Assembly: GCF_039537985.1 (NCBI RefSeq) | Contig: NZ_BAABBN010000015.1 | Coordinates: 310,001 to 374,000 of the forward strand | Source of the DNA: Litoribacillus peritrichatus | GTDB lineage: Bacteria > Pseudomonadota > Gammaproteobacteria > Pseudomonadales > Litoribrevibacteraceae | Direction of reading: 5' to 3' | Length of the DNA: 64,000 nucleotides | In this document: positions 16,242 to 24,094 of the stretch, piece after piece | How the letters are laid out: every line of letters starts with the position of its first letter | How positions within the stretch are numbered: position 1 is the first letter of the stretch | The notes under the pieces: model-generated | The model's input: only the letters and a program-made list of their open reading frames with translations | Databases searched by the model: none | What the model was told of the DNA's origin: nothing | Position numbers and translations under genes: made by a program

Positions 16242-17204
16242 ATGATTGAATCTGACATTCAGTGGCTCTTTCAATGGCTTCAGGACTTTACCAACGGAGT
16301 GCTCAGCCCGTTTTCTTTTCCGTTTGATCCTGCCCGGAGGCTGTATTGGGGCGCGATCATCAGCGCTCTGTTGTGTATCGTTTTTTTCGTTTGGCAAAGG
16401 CACGGTAAATTCAATTTATCATTGTTGAAACGATATGTTGGTGGCAGGCAATATTGGTGGCATCCATCCGCTCGGTTGGACTATCAATTGTGGTTTCTTA
16501 ATGCAGGCATCAAGGTTGTTTTTATAACGCCGTTGCTGGTTGCTAAGTTGGTGGTTGCTGTCGGCGTTGCAGCCGGTTTGCGAGACATGTTTGGTGGGGT
16601 TCTTCAGGGCAGCAATTTGAATATTCAGCTTCCCACGCCCGTGGTAATTGCTCTGTTCAGCATCTGCTTATTTGTGGCAGAAGACTTCAGCCGTTTTTTA
16701 TTGCATTGGTGTATGCACCGTGTTCCTTGTTTGTGGAACATTCATAAAGTCCACCATACGGCAGAAGTGCTGACTCCGGTGACGCTTTATCGATCTCATC
16801 CGTTGGAATTGTTGTTGGCCGCATGGCGTAACCTGTTGGTGGTTGGTGGCGTCAGCGGGGTGTTTTTGTTTTTATTTGAAGGTCAGATCAGTACCTGGGA
16901 AGTGCTCGGGGTCGACTTGTTAGGCATGTTATTTAATTTAGCGGCTGCAAATCTGAGACACTCACATATTCGGCTTTCATTTGGTGGCTTCGAATCCATC
17001 TTTATCAGCCCCCGTATGCATCAGGTTCATCACAGCCGGGCCAGACACCATTACGATAAGAACTTTGGGTCGTGTTTATCGATATGGGATCGGCTCTGGC
17101 GCACGTATTACCAGCCGGCGGATCACGAGCAATGTAAATTTGGTGTGGAAGGTGAATCTTCAACGAGGTTGATCCACCACTATTTAATGCCGTTCAGAAA
17201 GTAA
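16242..17204 (+). CDS. Sterol desaturase / fatty-acid hydroxylase family membrane protein
   Basis: A 320-residue membrane protein with several hydrophobic segments and the eight-histidine signature of this di-iron family: HWCMHR near the third membrane segment, HKVHHT shortly after, and HQVHHSRARHH near the C-terminus. Such enzymes hydroxylate or desaturate lipids at the inner membrane using a di-iron site. The lipid substrate is unknown. It follows the receptor by 63 bp on the same strand, with an AGGATAGCAG ribosome-binding site, and probably belongs to the iron-regulated cluster. The link between iron uptake and this enzyme is inferred from position only. Confidence 0.85.
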   Translation: MIESDIQWLFQWLQDFTNGVLSPFSFPFDPARRLYWGAIISALLCIVFFVWQRHGKFNLSLLKRYVGGRQYWWHPSARLDYQLWFLNAGIKVVFITPLLVAKLVVAVGVAAGLRDMFGGVLQGSNLNIQLPTPVVIALFSICLFVAEDFSRFLLHWCMHRVPCLWNIHKVHHTAEVLTPVTLYRSHPLELLLAAWRNLLVVGGVSGVFLFLFEGQISTWEVLGVDLLGMLFNLAAANLRHSHIRLSFGGFESIFISPRMHQVHHSRARHHYDKNFGSCLSIWDRLWRTYYQPADHEQCKFGVEGESSTRLIHHYLMPFRK

Positions 17205-17277
17205 ATACAGAGGTTGCATCTTTTGCGTGCCGAATGGTTTTTGCCTTGTTCTCCGTGGGCACGGCGGCCACAAATCC

Positions 17278-17316
17278 TTCAAAGTAATCCTTCAAAGTAA
17301 TCCTTCAAAGTAATCC
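17278..17316. repeat. 13-bp tandem repeat, three perfect copies
   Basis: TTCAAAGTAATCC is repeated three times head to tail, in the non-coding stretch 17205-17475. No other element is visible in this stretch. It looks like slippage expansion. Confidence 0.9.
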
Positions 17317-17475
17317 ATGAATATCTCCCAGGTTGGTGCCAGTCGATTTTTTAGGATAGCGATCATTCGTGGTTCTTTAGATTTTTGTTTTTAATCTCAA
17401 AGGGGTCTGAAACTCAGTTGTACAGAGCGTTGGGCTTTCAGGGAAACAGATTGCCATTGGGGACGCGTTTGATTA

Positions 17476-17808
17476 TTAAACCCTGAACGACACTAATAGA
17501 GTGGCTGTTAACCCGCTGACGACCAGCCAGCTAACGGATAATGAAATGCATGGGATGGCGAAGGCTTTCAGGTAATCAATGATCAACACTTTTCGCAGGA
17601 TTAAGCCAGAAATAAGGATCGTGATCAGGGTCGACAACGCGGGAATAAAGAGCTTTGTTAATGTGCTTAAGCCGATGATGGCGAAAGCCAGTATGAAACT
17701 TCTTTGCCAGAGTTCTTGAGTGACTCCCAAGTATTTTAACAAGGGGATCAACAGTGCGGTGGTAATGAGCAGGCTTAAAATTGAACCTGCTATTAAGACC
17801 TCAAACAT
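17476..17808 (-). CDS. Small hydrophobic membrane protein, unknown
   Basis: A 110-residue, very hydrophobic protein with three to four predicted membrane helices (for example residues 4-26, 37-55, 57-75 and 85-107). I do not recognise a family. It is 50 bp from the LptA-like gene on the same strand, with a GC-rich hairpin between them that would separate transcripts. A lineage-specific integral membrane protein is the safest description. Confidence 0.55.
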   Translation of the reverse strand: MFEVLIAGSILSLLITTALLIPLLKYLGVTQELWQRSFILAFAIIGLSTLTKLFIPALSTLITILISGLILRKVLIIDYLKAFAIPCISLSVSWLVVSGLTATLLVSFRV

Positions 17809-17831
17809 TAGTGCACCTTCCGTGGTGATAT

Positions 17832-17852
17832 GGCCCGAATGGTCTTCGGGCC
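17832..17852 (-). terminator. GC-rich hairpin after the LptA-like gene
   Basis: GGCCCGAA and TTCGGGCC form a perfect 8-bp stem with a 5-nt loop, 6 bp beyond the minus-strand stop at 17859. No T-run follows; probable terminator or transcript-end stabiliser. Confidence 0.5.
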
Positions 17853-17858
17853 TATGAT

Positions 17859-18197
17859 TTATTCGAAGGTTAACGTTACTTTATCTGTCTGAGCAATCAA
17901 ACCCTTTTCTGACGTGAAATAAACCACTTTATCGGCGATGGCTACGGCGTTGTCGAGTCTAATTTTTACGTTGCCTTCCATGATGGTTTTACCGTTTTCT
18001 ACGCTGATTGTATCCGCGAGTGTTTCCGGTTTTTGGCCGTCTCCAAAGTTAATTTGAACATCGCCGCTGTAGGTGTGAATTTTACTGTTCTCAGAAACAA
18101 ACTGTTGTTGAGAAGAGATTTCCATTTGCGCTGCGGAAGTTAAACCGGATGCCAAGACCGTCGAGAAAACAAGCCCTTTCAAAAATTTCATGACCAT
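17859..18197 (-). CDS. Short OstA/LptA-like periplasmic protein
   Basis: A 112-residue protein with a signal peptide (about residues 1-23) and an OstA-type beta-jellyroll pattern: YSGDVQINFGD, then ADTISVENGKTIMEGNVKIRLDN, then ADKVVYFTSEKGLI. LptA carries lipopolysaccharide across the periplasm, but this protein is much shorter than the usual 170-190 residues, and no lptB, lptC or kdsC genes are near. It is therefore more likely an LptA paralogue with one short jellyroll than the main LptA. Confidence is good for the fold, low for the role. Confidence 0.65.
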   Translation of the reverse strand: MVMKFLKGLVFSTVLASGLTSAAQMEISSQQQFVSENSKIHTYSGDVQINFGDGQKPETLADTISVENGKTIMEGNVKIRLDNAVAIADKVVYFTSEKGLIAQTDKVTLTFE

Positions 18198-18271
18198 TCC
18201 TTGTGTGAATTTTTAAATAGTTGATTACTTGGTTGAATATACATGGCTGTGACGTCTAGTTATACCGTGGT

Positions 18272-18313
18272 CAGCTTTTTCTTTTGTGAGCCCAGCTTTT
18301 TCTTTTGTGAGCC
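18272..18313. repeat. 21-bp tandem duplication
   Basis: CAGCTTTTTCTTTTGTGAGCC occurs twice, back to back (18272-18292 and 18293-18313), in the non-coding stretch between the LptA-like and phosphatase genes. Both copies are identical, so the duplication is recent. Confidence 0.9.
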
Positions 18314-18362
18314 ATGGGTGCTCAGGCTGGGTTTTGAAGGGCCGGAGGAGATACGAGGTTGC

Positions 18363-18686
18363 CTAGCGGACAAGGCTCGGAACTTTGTTTTTCAGGATTT
18401 TGATTAAGGCGTCATCCATGTATTCGTAGTCATCCGGTATATCCAATGAGATGAGTGTTTGTCGGTTCAGTGCCTTCCCGAACTGGTTGGACAGTTTCTT
18501 TTTGTGGTTTTTTTCCATCACAAAAATGTAATCGGCCCACTCTATGTCTTCCAGACTGACATGCACTTCGGCATCATGGCTGATACCTGCGGAAGCGACT
18601 TCCCAGCCTTCTACGTTGGCAAATATGGATTCGGCGGTTGGGCTTCTAAGTTTATTTTTGCTGCAAAGGAACAGAATTTTCTTCAT
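18363..18686 (-). CDS. Low-molecular-weight protein tyrosine phosphatase-like protein (COG4551 type)
   Basis: A 107-residue protein beginning MKKILFLCSKNKLRSPTAE. The CX5R phosphate-binding loop is Cys8 to Arg14, followed by Ser. Near the C-terminus SLDIPDDYEYMD supplies the Asp region that acts as general acid in this short subfamily. It is shorter than classical LMW-PTPs (about 150 residues) but agrees in length with COG4551 members. Substrates are unknown. It starts 33 bp beyond the stop of the LysE-type gene on the same strand and could be cotranscribed with it. Confidence 0.75.
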   Translation of the reverse strand: MKKILFLCSKNKLRSPTAESIFANVEGWEVASAGISHDAEVHVSLEDIEWADYIFVMEKNHKKKLSNQFGKALNRQTLISLDIPDDYEYMDDALIKILKNKVPSLVR

Positions 18687-18719
18687 TTTTGTCTGACCAT
18701 TAAACGAGGTGTCTGAGTA

Positions 18720-19388
18720 TTACTCAGAGAGTCTGATCGGTTGGACATGGCCTTCTTGGGTTAATAAGGCGCCACCGAAGTACATTAATAGGGTGCCAGA
18801 TGTTCGTTGTACCCATCGGCCTGCATTTGACGTTTGTGCCACTTGTTTTATTTTACCGACCAGTTGCGTCATTCCCAAAAACCAGAAAAATATGATGCCT
18901 GCGTGAATCGCGACAAGTAAAAAAGCATCGACGTAGTTGGTGTTGTCAAAGGCGATGAACTGGGGAAATGCCGCTAAGTAAAACATGGATACTTTAGGGT
19001 TTAATAGCTGAGTTATGAAACCTTCGGAAAAGAAATACAACGGCGAACGTTGTTCTTGTTGTTTTAATGGCGTGGCGGTTGAAGTTGCGCCTTTATTTTG
19101 GGGCGTAGAGAAAGAACCTTTAATGGCTTTAAAACCGATGTAAAACAGATAAGCTGCACCGATGATTTTTACAACTAAAAATAGCTCTGCAGATTGTAAT
19201 AATAGGGCGGATAAGCCAAATATTGAAAATGCGCCGTGTAAAAAAGTAGCGGAAGTTAAGCCCAAAATATTGGCAATGCCTGAAGATTTTCCGTGGCTGG
19301 AAACTGTTTTAAGTATGAGTACGCCGTTTGGGCCAGGTGAAGCCACTAATAGAAAAGCAATCAGGGTAAACGCAATCAACTCACTCAT
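18720..19388 (-). CDS. LysE/RhtB-family exporter
   Basis: A 222-residue membrane protein with the LysE-family N-terminus (FTLIAFLLVASPGPNGVLIL), five to six hydrophobic helices, and the conserved GAAYLFYIGFKAIKGS segment. Such exporters remove amino acids or related small molecules from the cytoplasm. The middle loop is polar (residues 95-115). The substrate cannot be read. The downstream phosphatase gene is on the same strand 33 bp away. The divergent direction of the ArsR-controlled permease places it outside that regulon. Confidence 0.85.
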   Translation of the reverse strand: MSELIAFTLIAFLLVASPGPNGVLILKTVSSHGKSSGIANILGLTSATFLHGAFSIFGLSALLLQSAELFLVVKIIGAAYLFYIGFKAIKGSFSTPQNKGATSTATPLKQQEQRSPLYFFSEGFITQLLNPKVSMFYLAAFPQFIAFDNTNYVDAFLLVAIHAGIIFFWFLGMTQLVGKIKQVAQTSNAGRWVQRTSGTLLMYFGGALLTQEGHVQPIRLSE

Positions 19389-19469
19389 TTGTACTCATCC
19401 TTGCTGTGTATTGTTCAAGTACGCAGCCAAATACACTGCATAGCCCGGTGGCAGGATATCATAAATTGT

Positions 19470-19772
19470 CTAGTTGGTTGAAATTTGATCGCTGGCACAG
19501 CATTCGTTCATTAAGAAATCAATCAAACCTCTAAGGGCTTCGAATTGAGGAATGCAATAGAGCGTTCTTCCGTCGCGGTGTTGCTTGACCAGCCCGGAAG
19601 CGACTAATGCTGAAACATGGTGGGACAACGTTGAGTTGGGAATTTCCAGTGCCTGCTGTAACTCTCCGACAGGCGCACCTTGATGCCCCGCTTTGACCAA
19701 ATGCTTGAAGATGGCCAGTCGTGATGGGTGGCCAAGCTCTTTGAACGCTTTTGCTGCTGATTCGAGTTCCAT
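19470..19772 (-). CDS. ArsR-family transcriptional repressor
   Basis: A 100-residue winged-helix protein: LGHPSRLAIFKHLVKAG, then VGELQQALEIPNSTLSHHVSALVASGLVKQHRDGRTLYC, the latter covering the recognition helix and wing. The C-terminal NECC pair, plus the Cys in the wing (LYCIP), could bind a metal or metalloid. It is divergent from a permease with an apparent metal-related motif, and two matching operators lie in the 141 bp between the genes, so it very likely represses both its own gene and the permease. The effector is probably arsenical, copper, zinc or similar; not determined. Confidence 0.88.
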   Translation of the reverse strand: MELESAAKAFKELGHPSRLAIFKHLVKAGHQGAPVGELQQALEIPNSTLSHHVSALVASGLVKQHRDGRTLYCIPQFEALRGLIDFLMNECCASDQISTN

Positions 19773-19809
19773 GTGCTTCCCCTGAAATGAATGAATTTAA
19801 CAATTAATG

Positions 19810-19833
19810 ATATTTCTATATTACCAGAAATAT
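19810..19833. promoter_or_regulatory. ArsR operator 1
   Basis: ATATTTCT-N8-AGAAATAT, a perfect 8+8 inverted repeat, directly upstream of the permease -35. It also lies 38 bp before the arsR start, so it can repress both directions. Confidence 0.75.
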
Positions 19834-19834
19834 A

Positions 19835-19863
19835 TTGACGGGTGAAAATTCTGAGTATATATT
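19835..19863 (+). promoter_or_regulatory. Promoter of the permease gene
   Basis: TTGACG (19835-19840), 17-bp spacer, TATATT (19858-19863). It is flanked by operator 1 upstream, and its -10 is overlapped by operator 2. Confidence 0.75.
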
Positions 19864-19882
19864 TCGATAAAACTAGAAATAT
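19859..19882. promoter_or_regulatory. ArsR operator 2
   Basis: ATATTTCG-N8-AGAAATAT, the same inverted repeat as operator 1 with one changed base. It covers the -10 and the probable transcription start of the permease. The two centres are 49 bp apart. Confidence 0.72.
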
Positions 19883-19913
19883 GGTTGTTTTGATAAATAT
19901 AAGAGGTGCAGTG

Positions 19914-20816
19914 ATGGAAAATTGGCAACAAACGTTTGAAATGTTTGTCATTCTTGCCGTCGAATTGACGGCGTTATTTTTAATCATCAGTTATTTTGTT
20001 GGCGTGCTTCAGGAGTACGTTCCACCCAGCCGGATTCAGCATATTCTGAGTTCAAAAAATGGTAAGGGTTATGTGTTTGCTGCCTTTCTGGGAGCAATTA
20101 CGCCGTTTTGTTCTTGTTCAACGATCCCCTTCCTGAAAGGGTTACTGCGAGCGCGGGCTGGGTTCGGCACTATGATGGTGTTTTTATTCGCCAGCCCGTT
20201 GCTGAACCCGATTATTATCGGGCTCATGATTCTGACGTTTGGGTGGGGGATCGCTCTGTATTACGCCGGGATGGCTTTGGTTGTCTCAATCACGGCCGGC
20301 TATTTATTGGAGAAACTTGGCTTTGAGCAATATGTAAAAGCAGAGGCGTATGAAGCACCAAAACCAAAGTGTGGTAGTGGCGGCTCCGGCCCAGCGCCAG
20401 AAATAAGCAAATGGCGTCGTATCTGGGATCAGACCTGGACCGACTTCAAAAAGGCACTGCCTTACTTGCTGCTTGGTATCAGTATTGGTTCTTTGATATA
20501 CGGCGTTGTACCGACAGATCTGATTGCAAAATACGCCAGCGAAGAAAACTTGTTTGCCATTCCTGTGGCAGCGGTGATTGGTATTCCGCTTTACATTCGG
20601 TCTGAAGCCATCATTCCTTTGAGTGCTGCGCTGGCTGCAAAAGGTATGGGTTTAGGTGCGATTATGGCCCTGATCATTGGTAGCGGAGGTGCCAGTTTAA
20701 CGGAAGTGATTTTGCTCAAGTCCATGTTTAAGAACAGAATGATTCTTGCGTTTTTGATGGTCGTTTTGGGTATGGCGGTGTTGTCCGGCGTTATTTTGGC
20801 TCTGACTAACTTATAA
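19914..20816 (+). CDS. ArsP/DUF318-type permease
   Basis: ATG at 19914, after AAGAGGTGCAGTG, gives 300 residues; the longer reading from 19842 would begin upstream of the promoter -10 and is rejected. Eight or so membrane helices are visible in two halves, separated by a polar loop rich in Gly, Ser and Pro with one Cys (KPKCGSGGSGPAPE). The motif TPFCSCSTIPF in the first half and the matching IPLYIRSEAIIPL in the second define the DUF318/ArsP permeases. Some relatives export organoarsenicals; others have been linked to copper or zinc. ArsR control argues for a metal or metalloid efflux role. Confidence 0.85.
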   Translation: MENWQQTFEMFVILAVELTALFLIISYFVGVLQEYVPPSRIQHILSSKNGKGYVFAAFLGAITPFCSCSTIPFLKGLLRARAGFGTMMVFLFASPLLNPIIIGLMILTFGWGIALYYAGMALVVSITAGYLLEKLGFEQYVKAEAYEAPKPKCGSGGSGPAPEISKWRRIWDQTWTDFKKALPYLLLGISIGSLIYGVVPTDLIAKYASEENLFAIPVAAVIGIPLYIRSEAIIPLSAALAAKGMGLGAIMALIIGSGGASLTEVILLKSMFKNRMILAFLMVVLGMAVLSGVILALTNL

Positions 20817-20843
20817 CAATCGACAAAATCATCCAAAAGGGTG

Positions 20844-20892
20844 GATGCTGAAACTCATTCTGAGGCTCCCTGGATAGTCGAGTCTCAGCATC
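20844..20892. terminator. Imperfect 13-bp inverted repeat after the permease
   Basis: GATGCTGAAACTC (20844-20856) pairs with GAGTCTCAGCATC (20880-20892) with one mismatch; the loop is 23 nt. It begins 27 bp after the permease stop. A T-run is lacking, so it may be a 3'-end hairpin rather than a classical terminator. Confidence 0.45.
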
Positions 20893-21029
20893 TTCCCACA
20901 AGGCTTTCAGACTTTTCATTTAAAGGTATTTCATTTTTGTGACTAATCTTTTTGTAGTAATTCATAAAACGGCGCCCGTTTAAAAGAGATGTTTTGTGAA
21001 TAAGAATAAAAGCTTAAGGAGCAAAAGAG

Positions 21030-22886
21030 ATGGTTTCAATCAAGAGTCTTTCTATTCGATCACGGCATCTGTTGATTATTGTGGTCGTTGCTGTTGGTTT
21101 CTTTCTGACAGGTTGGTTGAGTCATTATTCCAGCAGCCAATTACAAACGCTTCACCAGATCAACCTGGGGGTCGACGAGCTGGAGCAGGGGATGATGACA
21201 CTCCGGCGAAATGAGAAAGACTTTCTAAACCGAAAGGATGCTAAGTACCTGGCTCGGTTTAAGGGCACGGGAGAGCAGACATTAACTACATTGAGCCACT
21301 TAAAACCATTTCTGAACGAGTATCTGGGGGAACAAACACAGATTGTTCAGGTAGAGCATAACTTAACGGAATACATTAAAAGCTTCGAACAGTTGGCTGC
21401 CTATCAAACTGAGATAGGGACAGACCATAAAAGTGGTTTGTATGGTTCCTTACGAGCCAGCATTCATGATGTGGAAACCATCATTGATGGCAACTCGTTA
21501 TTGACGGCGAACATGTTGATGCTTCGCCGTAATGAAAAAGACTTTATGTTGCGTCGGGACGCAAAATACATTCAAAAGTTTGATAAGAACCTTGCCGTGA
21601 TGGAAGGCAATATTCCGGCAGGCTTACATGCTTTGGTGGCGCCTAAACTGGCCGACTATCAGAAAAAATTCATGGCGTTGTATGAGGCGGAAAAATTCAT
21701 TGGGTTGACGCACGAGCAAGGGCTACATGGAACCCTTAGAAGCGCAGCCCATCAGCTGGAAACCTTGTTTGATTCTGAAAAAGAAATTCTAACCCGAATG
21801 ATTGCCGACAAAACTCAGCAGTTGAGCATTGTGCTATACGCTGCACTGGTACTTTTGGCGCTGGCGTCGGTTGTGGCTGTATTTTTGATTTCAAAAACAA
21901 TTTCGTCGTCACTGGATCGTCTGATACGTCATGTCTTGTCGTTAATTAATGACCCTAAAGCCATTGCGCAGGCCAAACGTCATGATAATGAACTGGATGT
22001 ACTGGAGTCGGCGTTTGATTCACTGAATCAGAACCTGACCAAAGCCATTACCGAGATTAAAACATCAGCGGGCAGTATTTCAGACGTTGCCACTGAAATG
22101 GCGGTGATGACCGAGCAGGTGAACCAATCTACCGAAGAGCAGCATTGCAAGGTAGAGCAGTCAGCTACGGCAATGGAGGAAATGTCAAAAGCCATTGAGG
22201 AGGTTGCCAATAATGCCGGTGATACCGCGACTTTTGTGGCGAACGTGACGGATCGATTGAACGAAACCACCGTGATCAGCGGCAAAGCGCAGGATGCCAT
22301 CGGTACGTTACAGGATGAACTGAAGCAGTCAGTGCAGGCGATAGGTGCTCTGCAAACGACCAGTACCGACATTGAATCTTTACTGGACTCCATTCAGGAC
22401 ATTGCCGATCAGACTAACATGTTGGCATTAAATGCAGCCATTGAAGCGGCTCGGGCGGGAGATCACGGCCGAGGTTTTGCCGTCGTGGCCGATGAAGTAC
22501 GAACGCTTTCTGCCCGGACTCATCAAGCCACTGAAGAAGTGCGGAGTACTCTCAATCAATTTAAATCTGTCATTAATCATGTGGTCGAAAGTGTTGAAGC
22601 ATCCAGCTCAAAGGGTGAGCAAGGGCAAAACCAGGCGAATCATGCGATTGCCATGATGCGGGAGATGACTCAAAAAGTCGCAGAGATCAGCATGATGAAC
22701 ATCCAAATCGCAACCAGTGTGGAAGAACAGACGGCTGCGGCCAATGAGTTGAATTTGTACATTCACGATATTTTCGAGTCTTCAAAGTCGGTGCGTGAAC
22801 ACAGCCGGGAGACGTCCAAAGCAACGATTCGGTTAGGAGAGGTGGTGGAAAATATCAATCAATCTGCCTCTGCTTTTGCAATTTAA
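21030..22886 (+). CDS. Methyl-accepting chemotaxis protein with HBM sensor domain
   Basis: A 618-residue chemoreceptor. Membrane segments lie near residues 13-32 and 272-292. Between them is a helical bimodular (HBM) sensor, recognisable from its two related modules that each contain LRRNEKDF followed by (R)(K/R)DAKYxxxF. HBM receptors such as McpS sense organic acids of central metabolism; the ligand here is not known. The signalling part has the conserved tip ADQTNMLALNAAIEAARAG and GRGFAVVADEVR. No C-terminal CheR-binding pentapeptide is visible. Ribosome-binding site AAGGAGCAAAAGAG. Monocistronic. Confidence 0.92.
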   Translation: MVSIKSLSIRSRHLLIIVVVAVGFFLTGWLSHYSSSQLQTLHQINLGVDELEQGMMTLRRNEKDFLNRKDAKYLARFKGTGEQTLTTLSHLKPFLNEYLGEQTQIVQVEHNLTEYIKSFEQLAAYQTEIGTDHKSGLYGSLRASIHDVETIIDGNSLLTANMLMLRRNEKDFMLRRDAKYIQKFDKNLAVMEGNIPAGLHALVAPKLADYQKKFMALYEAEKFIGLTHEQGLHGTLRSAAHQLETLFDSEKEILTRMIADKTQQLSIVLYAALVLLALASVVAVFLISKTISSSLDRLIRHVLSLINDPKAIAQAKRHDNELDVLESAFDSLNQNLTKAITEIKTSAGSISDVATEMAVMTEQVNQSTEEQHCKVEQSATAMEEMSKAIEEVANNAGDTATFVANVTDRLNETTVISGKAQDAIGTLQDELKQSVQAIGALQTTSTDIESLLDSIQDIADQTNMLALNAAIEAARAGDHGRGFAVVADEVRTLSARTHQATEEVRSTLNQFKSVINHVVESVEASSSKGEQGQNQANHAIAMMREMTQKVAEISMMNIQIATSVEEQTAAANELNLYIHDIFESSKSVREHSRETSKATIRLGEVVENINQSASAFAI

Positions 22887-22978
22887 GGCAATTTTAATGA
22901 AATTGTGAGATCTATCTTCCTCAAATCGAAACAAAAGTATGATATTTTGTATCTTTTTAAAGGAATGGACGCTCTCAC

Positions 22979-23986
22979 ATGGAAAAGGTATTCGAATTTG
23001 TGAGCACAACACGCCAATGGTTCGTGCTCGTTTTATTTGTCGCTCTTGTTGGTTGTCAATCAACTGGAGAGACACTCCCATCCTGGGTATCAAACCCAAC
23101 GATTGATAATTATCACTATTATGCGGTAGGTGAAGGCGTCAGTTTGCGTGAAGCGCAACTAAACGCCAAAGAGTCCTTGGCTTCACAATTGCTCAGCCAT
23201 GTATCAAGTGAAGTTAAAACTATGGAAGTCACCGACGAAGACTTTCATCGCCTGTATGTGGAAAAATCCAGCAATGCGCACTTTAAAGACATTGCCTTGC
23301 CGAACTTAACTACTATTCAGCAAGCAAAAGTGGGTCTAAACCATTACGTGCAAGTTAAGTTAAAAAAGACAGATTTAACTGAATACTTGATGAAAGAACT
23401 GGCCGCGATGAATCCTCGTCTGAGCAACACAATAAAATCCGGCCGAAATACCGGCAATGCTTTTGATTACTGGTGGATTTTGCACTCTCAGGCTGAACTG
23501 GCAAATCGTTTGTCGGACAACTGGTTGCTGGCCAGTGCGACCGCCGAAAATAAAAACAATGAAACCATCATTGAAAGCCAGCAATTATTGACTCGTTACG
23601 ACAACGCTTTGGATCGAGTTAAGAAAACGCTGAAATTAAAAATTGACGATAACACACCGATTCGTGGTTTAACGGCTTTGACTCAGCAACAACTGACTGC
23701 CGCGAACATTGATGTGGTGAAGTCCAAGCGTCGTTCCAAATACAGTGAAATTGAATTCAACTCCAATGTGAAACGCAAAAAATTGCAAGGCGATTATCAT
23801 AGCGAAGTGACTTTGGTTGTGTTGTTAAAGAAGGCATCAGGTGCCATTTTGGCAAGCCGTCAATTGACAGAGAGTGCGGTTTCTATCAGCTCATATAAAG
23901 ATGCAGAGAAAAAAGCCAATGAAAAGCTGTTAAAATCCCTCAGCGACTCCAACGTCACTGTCATCTTTACCAAGCGCCAGTCTTAA
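22979..23986 (+). CDS. LPP20-family lipoprotein
   Basis: A 335-residue lipoprotein with lipobox LVGC (Cys26). The mature N-terminus (LPSWVSNPTIDNYHYYAVGEG) and the segment with LREAQLNAKESLASQLLSHVSSEV match the LPP20 domain, known from Helicobacter Lpp20 and Vibrio FlgP. At 335 residues it is much longer than FlgP-like proteins; the second half has a Gly-rich region with alternating polar residues and a strand-rich end. It is followed, 110 bp later, by another lipoprotein with a FlgT-like C-terminus. A role at the outer membrane, perhaps in envelope or surface assembly, is inferred. Confidence 0.75.
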   Translation: MEKVFEFVSTTRQWFVLVLFVALVGCQSTGETLPSWVSNPTIDNYHYYAVGEGVSLREAQLNAKESLASQLLSHVSSEVKTMEVTDEDFHRLYVEKSSNAHFKDIALPNLTTIQQAKVGLNHYVQVKLKKTDLTEYLMKELAAMNPRLSNTIKSGRNTGNAFDYWWILHSQAELANRLSDNWLLASATAENKNNETIIESQQLLTRYDNALDRVKKTLKLKIDDNTPIRGLTALTQQQLTAANIDVVKSKRRSKYSEIEFNSNVKRKKLQGDYHSEVTLVVLLKKASGAILASRQLTESAVSISSYKDAEKKANEKLLKSLSDSNVTVIFTKRQS

Positions 23987-24019
23987 TTTCTTACGATTTT
24001 CTGGTCAGCATCGGTGTTT

Positions 24020-24053
24020 AAATTCAGGTGGCAAACGGGTGTCACCTGAATTT
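24020..24053 (+). terminator. Hairpin between the two lipoprotein genes
   Basis: AAATTCAGGTG (24020-24030) pairs with CACCTGAATTT (24043-24053), loop 12 nt. No T-run on the plus strand; likely to tune rather than stop transcription into the second lipoprotein. Confidence 0.45.
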
Positions 24054-24094
24054 GAAGGATAGAATTAACAGACTGCTAGAGGCTGATGGTACAA

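Noticed and set aside
17278..17316. Short CRISPR array
   Set aside because: The 13-bp units are directly adjacent with no spacers and no cas genes are present.
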